Origin: an uncultured Burkholderiales bacterium
GTDB lineage: Bacteria; Pseudomonadota; Gammaproteobacteria; Burkholderiales; Burkholderiaceae_E
Reading direction: 5' to 3'
Length of the DNA: 53,871 bases
Assembly (NCBI GenBank): GCA_902826305.1
Contig: CADEEH010000014.1
Span: 1 to 53,871, forward strand
A model generated the notes under the pieces. The model made no database searches, was not told the origin of the DNA, and was given only the letters and a program-made list of their open reading frames with translations. Position 1 is the stretch's first letter; every line of letters starts with the position of its first letter. Shown here piece by piece: positions 9,151 to 17,072 of this stretch. A program made the translations under genes and the position numbers.

Positions 9151-9281
9151 GCGACCGGCACGGCGGCGCCACGGTCCGGCCGCCGTCCGGCTGCACCCAA
9201 CCGACGACGGTCGGTCCGGCCGGCGAGGCGGGCGCCGGTGTTCCGACAATCGAGGCAGCACTGCCTGCCCGACCCGTCGCG

Positions 9282-9584
9282 ATGCCCGCCGAAAACCCCG
9301 ATTGTGACCTCCCCAGCGCCGCGCTCGAGGCGAGCGCCGTCCGCTTCATGCTGCGCTCGATCCGCCAGCTCCTGCTCGACCACGAGGTCGATCCGATGAG
9401 CCTTCACGTCGGATGCGACGGTCCGCACGGGGGTTGGACGGCGCGGCTGCGCGGGCGCGTGATCGGGCGCGGGGCCGACCCGGCCGAGTTGCGCGCGGCG
9501 GTCCGCGCGACACTCGCGGGCACGCGGCGCTGGAGCGATCCGTCGCGTCTGCTGGCGAGCTGGGCCGAAGCCTACGGCGAGTGA
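9282..9584 (+). CDS. Small hypothetical protein, 100 residues
   Basis: A 100-residue reading frame with the same strong G/C third-position bias as its neighbours, which supports real coding. The protein is soluble, with no signal peptide or membrane segment. A helix AVRFMLRSIRQLLLDHEVDP is followed by LHVGCDGPHGGWTARLRGRV, which looks like a beta hairpin, and a second helical part ending in SWAEAYGE. No family recognised. It lies between the ABC exporter and the SDR gene on the same strand; a separate promoter for it is not obvious. Confidence 0.5.
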   Translation: MPAENPDCDLPSAALEASAVRFMLRSIRQLLLDHEVDPMSLHVGCDGPHGGWTARLRGRVIGRGADPAELRAAVRATLAGTRRWSDPSRLLASWAEAYGE

Positions 9585-9648
9585 CGCCGATAGGTTCTAC
9601 AATCCCTGCCCGTAGGCCGTCGCAATGTCGCGGCGCCGGGGAGGCAGC

Positions 9649-10404
9649 ATGGCCGGTCGACTCGCAGGCAAACGGATTCTGGTCACCGCGGCCGCCCAGG
9701 GCATGGGACGGGCGGCGGTGGTCGCGATGGCCCGCGAAGGGGCACGGATCGTCGCCACCGACCTGCGTGCCGACCTGCTCGATCCGCTGGCCGCGGAAGT
9801 GCGCGCCACCGGCGGCGAGATCGAGGTCCACGCGCTGGACGTGACCCGCGACGCCGCGATCGAGGCGCTGGTCTCGTCGCTCGCGCCGCAGCACGTGTTG
9901 TTCAACTGCGCCGGCTGGGTCCACCAGGGCACGATCCTGGACTGCGCCGACGAGGACTGGGACCGCAGCTTCGCGATCAACGTGCGTTCGATGTTCAAGA
10001 TGATCCGGGCGGTGCTGCCGGGCATGCTGGACAACGGCGGCGGCTCGATCATCAACATGGCTTCGGTCTGTTCGTCGGTGAAGGGCCTGCCGAACCGGTT
10101 CGCGTATGGCACGACCAAGGCGGCGGTGATCGGCCTGACGAAATCGGTCGCGGCCGACTACGTGACCCGCGGCATCCGCTGCAATGCGATCGGCCCCGGC
10201 ACCGTCGACACGCCGAGCCTGTTCGATCGGATGCAGCAGCTCGGCGACGTCGAGCAGGCGCGACGGATGTTCATCGCCCGCCAGCCGATGGGCCGGCTCG
10301 CACAGGCCGAGGAGATCGTGCCGATCGTGGTCTACCTGGCCAGCGACGAAAGTGTGTTCGCCACCGGCCAGATCTTCAACGTCGACGGCGGCATCACCAT
10401 CTGA
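9649..10404 (+). CDS. SDR oxidoreductase, like 2-keto-3-deoxy-L-fuconate dehydrogenase
   Basis: Classical short-chain dehydrogenase of 251 residues. The cofactor loop is TAAAQGMG (residues 13-20), a variant of TGxxxGxG; Asp38 suggests NAD rather than NADP. Catalytic Ser139, Tyr153 and Lys157 lie in NMASV and AYGTTKAAV. The stretch through GTVDTPSLFDRM and YLASDESVFATGQIFNVDGG strongly resembles the DHRS6/BDH2 group, which in bacteria includes 2-keto-3-deoxy-L-fuconate dehydrogenase. The next gene encodes an FAH hydrolase of the kind that cleaves the product of that reaction, supporting the assignment. The ATG at 9649 follows GGGAGGCAGC; an upstream ATG at 9625 is less likely. Confidence 0.85.
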   Translation: MAGRLAGKRILVTAAAQGMGRAAVVAMAREGARIVATDLRADLLDPLAAEVRATGGEIEVHALDVTRDAAIEALVSSLAPQHVLFNCAGWVHQGTILDCADEDWDRSFAINVRSMFKMIRAVLPGMLDNGGGSIINMASVCSSVKGLPNRFAYGTTKAAVIGLTKSVAADYVTRGIRCNAIGPGTVDTPSLFDRMQQLGDVEQARRMFIARQPMGRLAQAEEIVPIVVYLASDESVFATGQIFNVDGGITI

Positions 10405-10489
10405 TCCCCGCGACCGTGCGGCCGCGGACGCACGGTCCGATCCCTTCTTTCCGCGACGAATCCAACGACCGATACCCGAGGAGAACATC

Positions 10490-11350
10490 TTGAAACTGGT
10501 CCGATACGGCAAACCCGGCAAGGAGAAACCCGGCCTGATCGACGCCGACGGCAAGCTGCGCGACCTGTCGGGTGTGATCACCGACATCGGGCCGGACACG
10601 TTGTCGCCGAAGGCGCTGGCCAAACTGGCCAAACTCGCGAAGGCGAAGGTCTCGCCGCTGCCGCTGGTGCGCGGCAAGCCGCGTTTCGGCGTGCCGTTCA
10701 CCGGCTCGACCAAGTTCGTCGCGATCGGGCTCAACTACTCCGACCATGCGGCCGAGACCGGTTCGCCGGTGCCCAAGGAGCCGATCGTCTTCCACAAGAC
10801 GCTGACCTGCATGATCGGCCCGGACGACGACGTGATGCTGCCGAAGGATTCGAAGAAGACCGACTGGGAGGTCGAGCTCGGCATCGTGATCGGCACCCGT
10901 GCCTCGTACGTGTCCAGGAAGCAGGCACTCGACCACGTCGCCGGCTACGTGCTGGTCAACGACGTCTCGGAGCGCGAGTACCAGCTCGAACGCGGGCCGA
11001 CCTGGGATCGCGGCAAGGGTTGCGACACGTTCGGCCCGATCGGCCCGTGGCTGGTCACCGGTGACGAGGTCGGTGATCCGCAGGACCTGGAGATGTGGCT
11101 CGACGTCAACGGCGAGAAGCGCCAGCGCGGCACCACCAAGACGATGATCTTCGACTGTGCAACGCTGGTGTCGTACGTGAGCCAGTTCATGACGCTGATG
11201 CCGGGGGACATCATCACCACCGGCACCCCGCCCGGTGTCGGCATGGGCATGAAGCCGCCGCAGTTCCTGAAGCCCGGCGACAAGATCGCACTCGGCATCG
11301 CCGGCCTGGGCGAGCAGCGGCAGAAGGTCGTCAAGTACAAGAAGTCCTGA
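10490..11350 (+). CDS. Fumarylacetoacetate hydrolase-family protein, likely 2,4-diketo-3-deoxy-L-fuconate hydrolase
   Basis: Metal-dependent C-C bond hydrolase of the FAH family, 286 residues. Core signatures are FVAIGLNYSDHAAETG, KTDWEVELGIVIG (metal ligands Glu), GYVLVNDVSEREYQ (Asp ligand) and ITTGTPPGVGMGMKPPQFL near the end. The best-fitting group is that of 2,4-diketo-3-deoxy-L-fuconate hydrolase, which yields pyruvate and lactate; many such proteins are mislabelled ureidoglycolate lyase. The preceding SDR would make its substrate. The start is TTG at 10490 (protein KLVRYGKPGKEKPG), chosen because GAGGAGAAC lies 5-12 bases before and the family begins here. The gap from the SDR gene is 85 bases, so co-transcription is likely. 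Confidence 0.85.
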   Translation: MKLVRYGKPGKEKPGLIDADGKLRDLSGVITDIGPDTLSPKALAKLAKLAKAKVSPLPLVRGKPRFGVPFTGSTKFVAIGLNYSDHAAETGSPVPKEPIVFHKTLTCMIGPDDDVMLPKDSKKTDWEVELGIVIGTRASYVSRKQALDHVAGYVLVNDVSEREYQLERGPTWDRGKGCDTFGPIGPWLVTGDEVGDPQDLEMWLDVNGEKRQRGTTKTMIFDCATLVSYVSQFMTLMPGDIITTGTPPGVGMGMKPPQFLKPGDKIALGIAGLGEQRQKVVKYKKS

Positions 11351-11455
11351 TCACTTCACACTTCTTCAAAGTCCGCCATCTGCCCTTTGCAGGCACGCGC
11401 GATGCTGTCGACACCAGCCGATGACGGGCTGTTGGACAGATCGAAGGAGTCTGCA

Positions 11456-12013
11456 ATGAGTGACAAACGGAACACCGGCCACGGCCGGTGGATGCGCCGC
11501 CCGCTGTGGGCGATCGCCGGTATCGCCGGTGCCCTGACGCTGGCCGCATGCAGCGGCCCCGGCGGCCCGGGCGGGCCCGGGGCAGGACCCGACGGCGGGC
11601 CGGGCTGGGGTCATCATCACCGGCACGGCCATGGCCAGGGTTGGGCGGGTGGTGACCCGGCGAAGATGGGTGAACGGGTCGACAAGATGGTCGATCGGGT
11701 CCTGTCGTCGGTCGACGGCACCGCCGAGCAGAAGCAGAAGGTCTCGGCGATCGTCAAGCAGGCGATGACGGAGATGGCACCGCTGCGCGAGCGGCACCAG
11801 GCCGCACGCAGGAAGGCGGTCGACATCCTGGCCGCGCCGAACGTCGATCGGGCCGCGATCGAGACGCTGCGTGCCGAGGAAGTCGCGGCGGCCGAACAGG
11901 CGTCGCGCCGGCTGACGCAGGCGATCGGTGACGTGGCCGAGGTGCTGACCCCCGAACAGCGGGTCAAGCTGAAGGAGCGCTTCGAGAACCGTCGCCAGCG
12001 CCGCTGGGGCTGA
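11456..12013 (+). CDS. CpxP/Spy-like periplasmic lipoprotein with His-rich region
   Basis: Predicted envelope-stress or metal-sensing accessory protein of 185 residues. Residues 13-32 form a signal sequence ending in a lipobox, LAAC, with Cys32 as the lipid site. A Gly/Pro-rich stretch (about 34-50) leads into GWGHHHRHGHGQGW, which could bind metals. The rest is helical and ends with LTPEQRVKLKERFENRRQRR, the LTxxQ motif of CpxP/Spy proteins, which inhibit the cognate sensor kinase or act as chaperones. AAGGAG lies before the ATG at 11456. It is followed after 136 bases by an OmpR-type regulator and a sensor kinase, the usual arrangement of a CpxP-type feedback module. Confidence 0.8.
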   Translation: MSDKRNTGHGRWMRRPLWAIAGIAGALTLAACSGPGGPGGPGAGPDGGPGWGHHHRHGHGQGWAGGDPAKMGERVDKMVDRVLSSVDGTAEQKQKVSAIVKQAMTEMAPLRERHQAARRKAVDILAAPNVDRAAIETLRAEEVAAAEQASRRLTQAIGDVAEVLTPEQRVKLKERFENRRQRRWG

Positions 12014-12027
12014 TGGCCGGTGCCGGT

Positions 12028-12085
12028 CACGGTGCCGGGATTCGTTCCGGCACCGTGGCACGGACGCGGGGCGCAGGCCCCGCGT
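12028..12085 (+). terminator. Two adjacent strong hairpins between lipoprotein and regulator genes
   Basis: The first hairpin is an 11-bp perfect stem, 12028-12038 with 12047-12057. The second has a 9-bp stem, 12064-12072 with 12077-12085, around a GCAG loop. They start 15 bases after the CpxP-like gene. There is no long T run, so they may stop transcription only partly and keep the level of the two-component genes below that of the lipoprotein. The structures are seen; the effect is inferred. Confidence 0.5.
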
Positions 12086-12149
12086 TCGTGTATCGGCACG
12101 GCACACACGGGGTGTCGAGACGGATTGATGTTGCTGTGGAGTGCCTCGT

Positions 12150-12836
12150 GTGACCAGCCTGCTGATGATCGAGGACGACGAGCGGCTCGCGTCGCTGGTT
12201 CGTCGTTACCTGAACGATGCCGGCTTCGAGGTTGCGGTCGCCGAGGAGGCGGCGCGTGGACTCAGGCTGCTCGAGAAGCGGCCGTTCGACCTGGTGCTGC
12301 TCGATCTGATGCTGCCGGATGCCGATGGCCTGGAGGTCTGCCGCCGGATCCGCGCCGCGAGTGCGGTGCCGATCATCATGGTCACCGCCAAGGGCGACCT
12401 GACCGACCGGGTCGTCGGCCTGGAGATGGGTGCCGACGACTACCTGGCCAAGCCGTTCGACGCGCGCGAGCTGCTGGCGCGGATCCGCGCGGTGCTCCGG
12501 CGCCGCAGCGGTGCGGCCGACGCCTCGGTGATGCGCTTCGGCCGGCTGGAGATCGATCGTGACGCGCGTCGGGTGCGCATCGACGGTGCCGACCGTGTGT
12601 TGACCAGCCGCCAGTTCGACCTGCTCGCGGCGATGGCCGAACGCGCCGGTCGTGTGTTGTCGCGCGAGACGCTGATCGAGCTGGTCGGCACCGACGGCGG
12701 CAACGAGCCGATCGACCGGGTGATCGACGTGCATGTCGGCAAGATCCGCGCCGCGATCGAGGACGACGTCCGGCATCCGAAGCGGATCGTCACCGTCCGC
12801 GGCGCCGGCTACGTGTTCGCCAAGTCGCAGGACTGA
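12150..12836 (+). CDS. OmpR-family response regulator (CpxR-like)
   Basis: DNA-binding response regulator of 228 residues. The receiver domain (1-115) has the acidic pocket EDDE at 8-11, phosphorylation site Asp52 in LLDLMLPDADG, and Lys in YLAKPF. The C-terminal winged-helix domain (about 130-225) has LTSRQFDLLAAMAERAGRVLSRETL and IDRVIDVHVGKIRAAIEDD, typical of OmpR/PhoB regulators. Start choice: GTG 12150 has GGAG eight bases upstream; a GTG at 12141 would add three residues and contains that GGAG. The sensor kinase gene follows 17 bases after its stop. Likely role: control of envelope-stress genes including the upstream lipoprotein. Confidence 0.9.
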   Translation: MTSLLMIEDDERLASLVRRYLNDAGFEVAVAEEAARGLRLLEKRPFDLVLLDLMLPDADGLEVCRRIRAASAVPIIMVTAKGDLTDRVVGLEMGADDYLAKPFDARELLARIRAVLRRRSGAADASVMRFGRLEIDRDARRVRIDGADRVLTSRQFDLLAAMAERAGRVLSRETLIELVGTDGGNEPIDRVIDVHVGKIRAAIEDDVRHPKRIVTVRGAGYVFAKSQD

Positions 12837-12853
12837 TTCCGCGCGAACTCGCG

Positions 12854-14197
12854 ATGCACCGACTCTACATCCGGATCTACCTGGCGGTGCTGCTGGCGCT
12901 GGCGGTGTTCGCGGCACTGGTGTCGCTGACCTGGTTCGTGTTCATCCGCGACGAGGTGATGTTCCGTCCGGGCGGGCAGTGGACACAGGCGTCGGCCGAA
13001 CTGCTCGCCGATGCGCTGCCGGCCGATGCACCGGTCGAGGTGGTCGCCTCGCGGCTGCGGCGCTGGCACGAGCGCACCGATGCCGACGTGGTGCTGCTCG
13101 ATAGCGATCACCGGCTGATCGCGGCCGCCGGTGATCCGCCGGAGTGGGCGACGAAACTTCCGCCACCGAAGGATCCGGCGCTCAGCGGTCGCCTGCGCGA
13201 CGAACACGAGTCCGTGTTTCGACTGGTGCTGCCCGACGGTCGGACGCTGCTGATGCGCACCGAGCGGTTCTTCGGCCCGCCGCGCGGACCGCCGGGTGGG
13301 CCGCGCGGGGGCCCGCCGGGTCGGGGCCCGGGTGGCATCGTGTTCTGGCTCGTGCTGATGGCGCTGGCCGTGGGTGTCGGTGCGTATCCGGTGGTGCGTC
13401 GGCTGACGCGCCGGCTCGAGCGGCTGCAGCACGGCGTCGACGCACTCGGCGCAGGTGACCTGACGACACGGGTCGATGTCACCGGTCGCGACGAGGTCGC
13501 GGTGCTGGCGGCGAGCTTCAACCGCTCGGCCGAGCGGATCGAATCGCTGGTCGCCGCGCAGAAGAGCCTGCTCGCCAATGCATCCCACGAGTTGCGCTCG
13601 CCGCTGGCGCGCCTGCGGATGGCACTGGCGATGCTGCCCGAGGACATCGAGCCGCGGCTGCGCGTGGAGGTCGATCGCGACATCGCCGAACTCGACGCAC
13701 TGATCGACGAGGTGCTGCTGGCGAGCCGGCTCGATGCGACCGCTCGTGACGCGGCACAGGCGGACACCGAGACCGCCGACTGGCTCGCGATCTGCGCCGA
13801 GGAATGTGCGCGCACACCGGCGACGCTGGCCGCGGTCGACGGTGCGCTGCCACCGGTGCGGGCCGAGGACCGGCTGCTGCGACGCCTGGTGCGCAACCTG
13901 CTGGAGAACGCCCGCCGGCATGCCCGCGGGCAGCCGATCGACGTGGCGCTGGTTCGCGTCGGTGACCGGGTCCGACTCGAGGTCGCCGACCGCGGCCCGG
14001 GTGTGCCGGAAGCGGAACGCGAGCGGATCTTCGAACCGTTCTATCGCGCTCGCGGCGCCAGCGAGGCGGATGGCGGCGTGGGTCTCGGGCTGGCGCTGGT
14101 TCGCGGCATCGCGCGCCGCCACGGCGGCGAGGTCGTCTGCCTGCCGCGCGACGGCGGCGGCAGCATCTTCCGTGTCGAACTGCCGGCCGCTGCCTGA
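12854..14197 (+). CDS. Sensor histidine kinase (CpxA-like)
   Basis: Membrane sensor kinase of 447 residues, partner of the preceding regulator. One helix near residues 8-30, a periplasmic domain to about 160, a second helix 162-180, then HAMP (181-235). Phosphate-accepting His245 lies in ANASHELRSPLARLRMAL. The ATPase part has the N box RLVRNLLENARRHA, G1 DRGPGVPEAERERIFEPFYR and G2 GVGLGLALVRGIARRHGG. Just before the second helix, residues 141-161 are almost only Gly, Pro and Arg, an unusual flexible tether. The upstream lipoprotein has a similar Gly/Pro tract and may be its periplasmic partner. Confidence 0.92.
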   Translation: MHRLYIRIYLAVLLALAVFAALVSLTWFVFIRDEVMFRPGGQWTQASAELLADALPADAPVEVVASRLRRWHERTDADVVLLDSDHRLIAAAGDPPEWATKLPPPKDPALSGRLRDEHESVFRLVLPDGRTLLMRTERFFGPPRGPPGGPRGGPPGRGPGGIVFWLVLMALAVGVGAYPVVRRLTRRLERLQHGVDALGAGDLTTRVDVTGRDEVAVLAASFNRSAERIESLVAAQKSLLANASHELRSPLARLRMALAMLPEDIEPRLRVEVDRDIAELDALIDEVLLASRLDATARDAAQADTETADWLAICAEECARTPATLAAVDGALPPVRAEDRLLRRLVRNLLENARRHARGQPIDVALVRVGDRVRLEVADRGPGVPEAERERIFEPFYRARGASEADGGVGLGLALVRGIARRHGGEVVCLPRDGGGSIFRVELPAAA

Positions 14198-14213
14198 AGG
14201 CGGAGTGACCTGC

Positions 14214-14299
14214 CTGAGTGAGCGACCTGAGTGAGCGACCTGAGTGAGCGACCTGAGTGAGCTACCTGAGTGAGCTACCTGAGCTACCTGAGCGACGGG
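14214..14299. repeat. 13-bp tandem repeat between convergent genes
   Basis: Five head-to-tail copies of a 13-bp unit, CTGAGTGAGCGAC, run from 14214 to 14278. Copies 1-3 are identical and copies 4-5 carry CTAC in place of CGAC. A shortened 9-bp copy (14279-14287) and a further partial copy follow. The array begins 16 bases after the sensor kinase stop and extends into the last codons of the cupin gene on the other strand. The unit length is not a multiple of three. It looks like replication slippage product and may vary in copy number between strains. Confidence 0.85.
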
Positions 14300-15153
14300 T
14301 CGATCGCGCCGTGGAAGAACAGCACACAACCGACGTCCGAGACCAGCGGCTCGTGGGTCGTGCCGGCCGGTGCGAGCTGGAATTCCGCCTGTCGCAGCAG
14401 CACGTCGCCGAGGAACAGTTCACCGTCGAGCATCACACATTCCTCGTCGATGCCGTGACCGTGGCCCGGCACACTCGCCCCCGGTTCGAACCGCGCGAGG
14501 ATCGAGATCGCATCCGGTGACCCGGCCAGCGGCTTGATCGTCACGCCGTCGGCGAACGGCATCCAGCCGTCGTCACCGGGCATCACGGTCAGCGCGGCGC
14601 TGCCGGGGGCCGGCGCCCAGGCCGCCTCCGCCGCGGGCAGCGCGGGATGGTCGGCGTCGACGATCCGTCGATACAGCCGCACCGGCCGGCGCGCGGTCGC
14701 CCGGCCGAGTGGGTGGCCGGCGGCGAGCCGGTGGTAGGCGCCGGCGGGCAGTCGTGTCACCACGCCAGTGCCGGCATCGACCTCGAGTTCACCGTCGAGA
14801 ATCAGCCATTCCTCGGCTGTCGACAGCACCCGTGGCGCCAGCACCGCGCCGGCGTCCAGCTCGATCAGGTGCGACCGGGAGGCCTCGCCGGCGTGCAGCG
14901 TCTTGTGCCGCACACCGCGGGCGCTCTGCGCCCAGGCACCGTCGATGCCGCGCACCGTGACGAACACACGATTGGCCTCGATGCTGTCGCGCACACGTCC
15001 GATCAGCCGGTCGCGCAACGCGACGTCGCGGCCCGATGGCGGTGTGATGGGGTCGATCGCGCCGAACATCGCGTCGCGCAGGCGCGCGAGTGTCCGATCA
15101 TCACCGCGGCTCGAGCCGGCGAGTGCGGTGGCAGTCAGCGGGCGCGGCTTCAT
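14284..15153 (-). CDS. Double-cupin anti-sigma-like protein (ChrR family)
   Basis: Likely partner of the ECF sigma factor whose gene it overlaps by four bases (ATGA). The 289-residue protein has two cupin units: about residues 85-150 (HLIELDAGAVLAPRV, EEWLILDGELEVD) and 215-285 (ARFEPGASVPGHGHGIDEEC, ILDGELFLGD-type sequence). The second has a GHGHxxDEE metal-binding pattern. In classic ChrR proteins an N-terminal zinc anti-sigma domain with HxxxCxxC binds the sigma factor. That motif is absent: there is no Cys before the second cupin. So either the sigma-binding mode differs or this is a related enzyme rather than an anti-sigma factor. Its 3' end contains part of a 13-bp tandem repeat. Confidence 0.75.
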   Translation of the reverse strand: MKPRPLTATALAGSSRGDDRTLARLRDAMFGAIDPITPPSGRDVALRDRLIGRVRDSIEANRVFVTVRGIDGAWAQSARGVRHKTLHAGEASRSHLIELDAGAVLAPRVLSTAEEWLILDGELEVDAGTGVVTRLPAGAYHRLAAGHPLGRATARRPVRLYRRIVDADHPALPAAEAAWAPAPGSAALTVMPGDDGWMPFADGVTIKPLAGSPDAISILARFEPGASVPGHGHGIDEECVMLDGELFLGDVLLRQAEFQLAPAGTTHEPLVSDVGCVLFFHGAIDPSLR

Positions 15154-15860
15154 CGCGAACTCCGATCCTGATCGTCGGGCATCACGTCGCGCAGTCGCGC
15201 CAGTGCGCGCCGGATCCGCGACTTGACCGTGCCCAGGGGCATCGCCAGGTGGGCTGCGATCTCGTCGTGGCTCAGCCCGCGGAAGAAGGCGAGTGCGACC
15301 ATCTGCCGCGACATCGGATCCAGCGTGTCGAGCGCCGTGCGCAGACGGTCGCGTTCGCCGGCGGCGCCAAGCAGGTCGGCCGGATCGCCCGCGTGTTCGT
15401 CGACCCGCTGGTCGAGTTGCAGCTCGGCATCACCGAGCGCTCCGTGCAGCGCCGGATCGCGGGCACGGATCGCATCGAGTGCTCGCGAGCGGGCGATCGT
15501 CAGCAGCCAGGCCAGCGCATTGCCACGGGACGGATCGAACCGGGTCGCCTGGCGCCACGCCTGCCAGTAGGTATCGACGGTCACTTCCTCGGCCGCCTGC
15601 GGGTCGCGCAGCAGCCGCAGCGCCAGCCCGTGCACCCGGGCCACGGTGGCATCGTAGAGGCTGCCCAGCGCCTTCTCGTCGCGATGGGCGATCGCCTCGA
15701 TCCAACCCTGCATCCGCGCATCATCCGGCTGGCCGAGGGTCGAGCGGGCCGGCCGGACCCGGGCCGTGTCCGCCGCCGCGCCGCGCGGCTTGCCTGCGGC
15801 CGGCGAGGGCGGCCCCGACCAGACGACCGGGGGGCGGGGCGACAAGGTGGCGACGGTCAT
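15150..15860 (-). CDS. ECF RNA polymerase sigma factor
   Basis: Extracytoplasmic-function sigma factor. Region 2 is DEKALGSLYDATVARVHGLALRLL ... AEEVTVDTYWQAWRQATRFD (binding of the -10 region), and region 4 is LDPMSRQMVALAFFRGLSHDEI ... LGTVKSRIRRALARLRD (helix-turn-helix for the -35). Between lies LAWLLTIARSRALDAIR. The gene overlaps a ChrR-type cupin gene, the arrangement seen for sigma factors answering singlet oxygen or organic peroxides. The start is unsure: 15860 is used because GGAG lies 12 bases before it; 15902 would be nearly leaderless relative to the promoter proposed here, and 15713 is where similarity begins. Confidence 0.88.
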   Translation of the reverse strand: MTVATLSPRPPVVWSGPPSPAAGKPRGAAADTARVRPARSTLGQPDDARMQGWIEAIAHRDEKALGSLYDATVARVHGLALRLLRDPQAAEEVTVDTYWQAWRQATRFDPSRGNALAWLLTIARSRALDAIRARDPALHGALGDAELQLDQRVDEHAGDPADLLGAAGERDRLRTALDTLDPMSRQMVALAFFRGLSHDEIAAHLAMPLGTVKSRIRRALARLRDVMPDDQDRSSR

Positions 15861-15902
15861 CGACAGGGCCAGCTCCGGTGGGATCGTCCGCGAGAGTGTC
15901 AT

Positions 15903-15937
15903 CGGAACGATACGCCGGAGAATCGACTTCGGATGCA
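15903..15937 (-). promoter_or_regulatory. Possible self-regulated ECF promoter
   Basis: On the minus strand TGCATCC (15937-15931) and CGTAT (15914-15910) are spaced by 16 bases. This resembles promoters used by RpoE/ChrR-type ECF sigma factors (TGATCC and CGTA). It lies directly upstream of the sigma gene, so the factor could control its own operon. Only one site was found by eye; low confidence. Confidence 0.35.
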
Positions 15938-15981
15938 GGCGGGCGTGTGTCCGGACGGGATTGCGTCACCGGGCACGCCGG

Positions 15982-16956
15982 TCAGCTCCCGGACGGCGCC
16001 CGCCGCTGACCGGTGACCACCGGGTAGTCGGGCCGGCCCTGGGTACGCCAGGTGACGATGTTCATCGCCGCCTTGCGCCGGAGCTCGATCTCCGACTCCA
16101 CCGAGTAGAAGGCCGAATGGGGGGTCAGCAGCACCCGCGGGTCGGCGAGCAGCCGATGGTCCGGGGTGATCGGCTCGGCCGGCAGCACGTCCAGCCCGAC
16201 ACCGGCCAGCCGGCCTTCCTCGAGCACCTGCGCCAGTTCGTCGACGTCGACGATCGCACCCCGGGCGGTGTTCACCAGGTACGAGCCGGGGCGCATCATC
16301 CGCAGCAGCCGGCCGCCGACCATGCCCCGGGTCTCGTCGCTGAGCAGGCAGTGGATCGACAGCGCATCGGCCTCGCGGAACAGCTGATCGAGGGTCACCC
16401 GTTGCACGTACTGCGGGAAATCGCCGTCGATCAGGTACGGGTCGCAGGCGATCACGCGCCGGAAGATCGGCTGTGCGTAGTGTGCGAAGCGTTTGCCGAT
16501 CCGGCCCAGGCCGAGGATGCCGACGGTCAGGTTCTGGGCGCGCGGGATCTGTCCGGTGCTGGTGTAGTGCCAGCGACCCTGGTGAATGTCGCGGTCGAAG
16601 CGCGCGACATTGCGGATCACCGCCAGCAGCAGCGACATCGCATGCAGCGACACTTCGCCCACGCCGTAGTCCGGCGAATTGGCGACCCAGACGCCGTGGC
16701 GCGCGGCGGCGGCCGGATCGATCGTGTCGTAACCCGCGCCGATCCGCGAGACCAGGCCGATCTCCGGACGGGCGGCCAACACCCGGTCGGTGATCGGCGC
16801 GTACTGGATCAGCAGCGCGCTGCACCCTTCCGACCAGCGGATCACCTCGTCCTCGGTCCGGCACTGCGCCTCGACCAGTTCGATGCCGGCCTCGCGGAAG
16901 ATGTTGCGCTCGAGCGTCACATCATGCAGGTCATAGTCGGTGAACAACACCTTCAT
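15982..16956 (-). CDS. D-2-hydroxyacid dehydrogenase, CtBP/PGDH type
   Basis: NAD-dependent dehydrogenase of the D-isomer 2-hydroxyacid family, 324 residues. The Rossmann loop is VGILGLGRIGKRFA (about 144-157), followed 19 residues on by an acidic residue in ACDPYL, favouring NAD. Catalytic Arg is in NTARGAIVDVDEL and catalytic His in LTPHSAFYS; the Glu is in GVGLDVLPAEPI. The YGVGEVSLHAMSLLLAVIRN segment is typical of C-terminal-binding-protein-like members. The start at 16956 has GAGGATGATCC before it. It is divergent from an LDH2-type dehydrogenase, so both may act on related 2-hydroxy acids. Substrate unknown. Confidence 0.88.
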   Translation of the reverse strand: MKVLFTDYDLHDVTLERNIFREAGIELVEAQCRTEDEVIRWSEGCSALLIQYAPITDRVLAARPEIGLVSRIGAGYDTIDPAAAARHGVWVANSPDYGVGEVSLHAMSLLLAVIRNVARFDRDIHQGRWHYTSTGQIPRAQNLTVGILGLGRIGKRFAHYAQPIFRRVIACDPYLIDGDFPQYVQRVTLDQLFREADALSIHCLLSDETRGMVGGRLLRMMRPGSYLVNTARGAIVDVDELAQVLEEGRLAGVGLDVLPAEPITPDHRLLADPRVLLTPHSAFYSVESEIELRRKAAMNIVTWRTQGRPDYPVVTGQRRAPSGS

Positions 16957-17072
16957 GGATCATCCTCGTCGGCCGGTTGCCGTTCATTATCGCTTGTCGG
17001 CCGCCCCGCGCCGGCGCCGCGAGCGCTCTGCTATGGTGGCCGAACCCGCCCCTGCACTGCCCGAGGAACGTG

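Noticed and set aside
9598-9603. TACAAT as a -10 box for the SDR gene
   Set aside because: No -35 box at a proper distance was found, so a promoter is not claimed.
14214-14299. CRISPR-like array
   Set aside because: Units are 13 bp, contiguous and without spacers; no cas genes are present.
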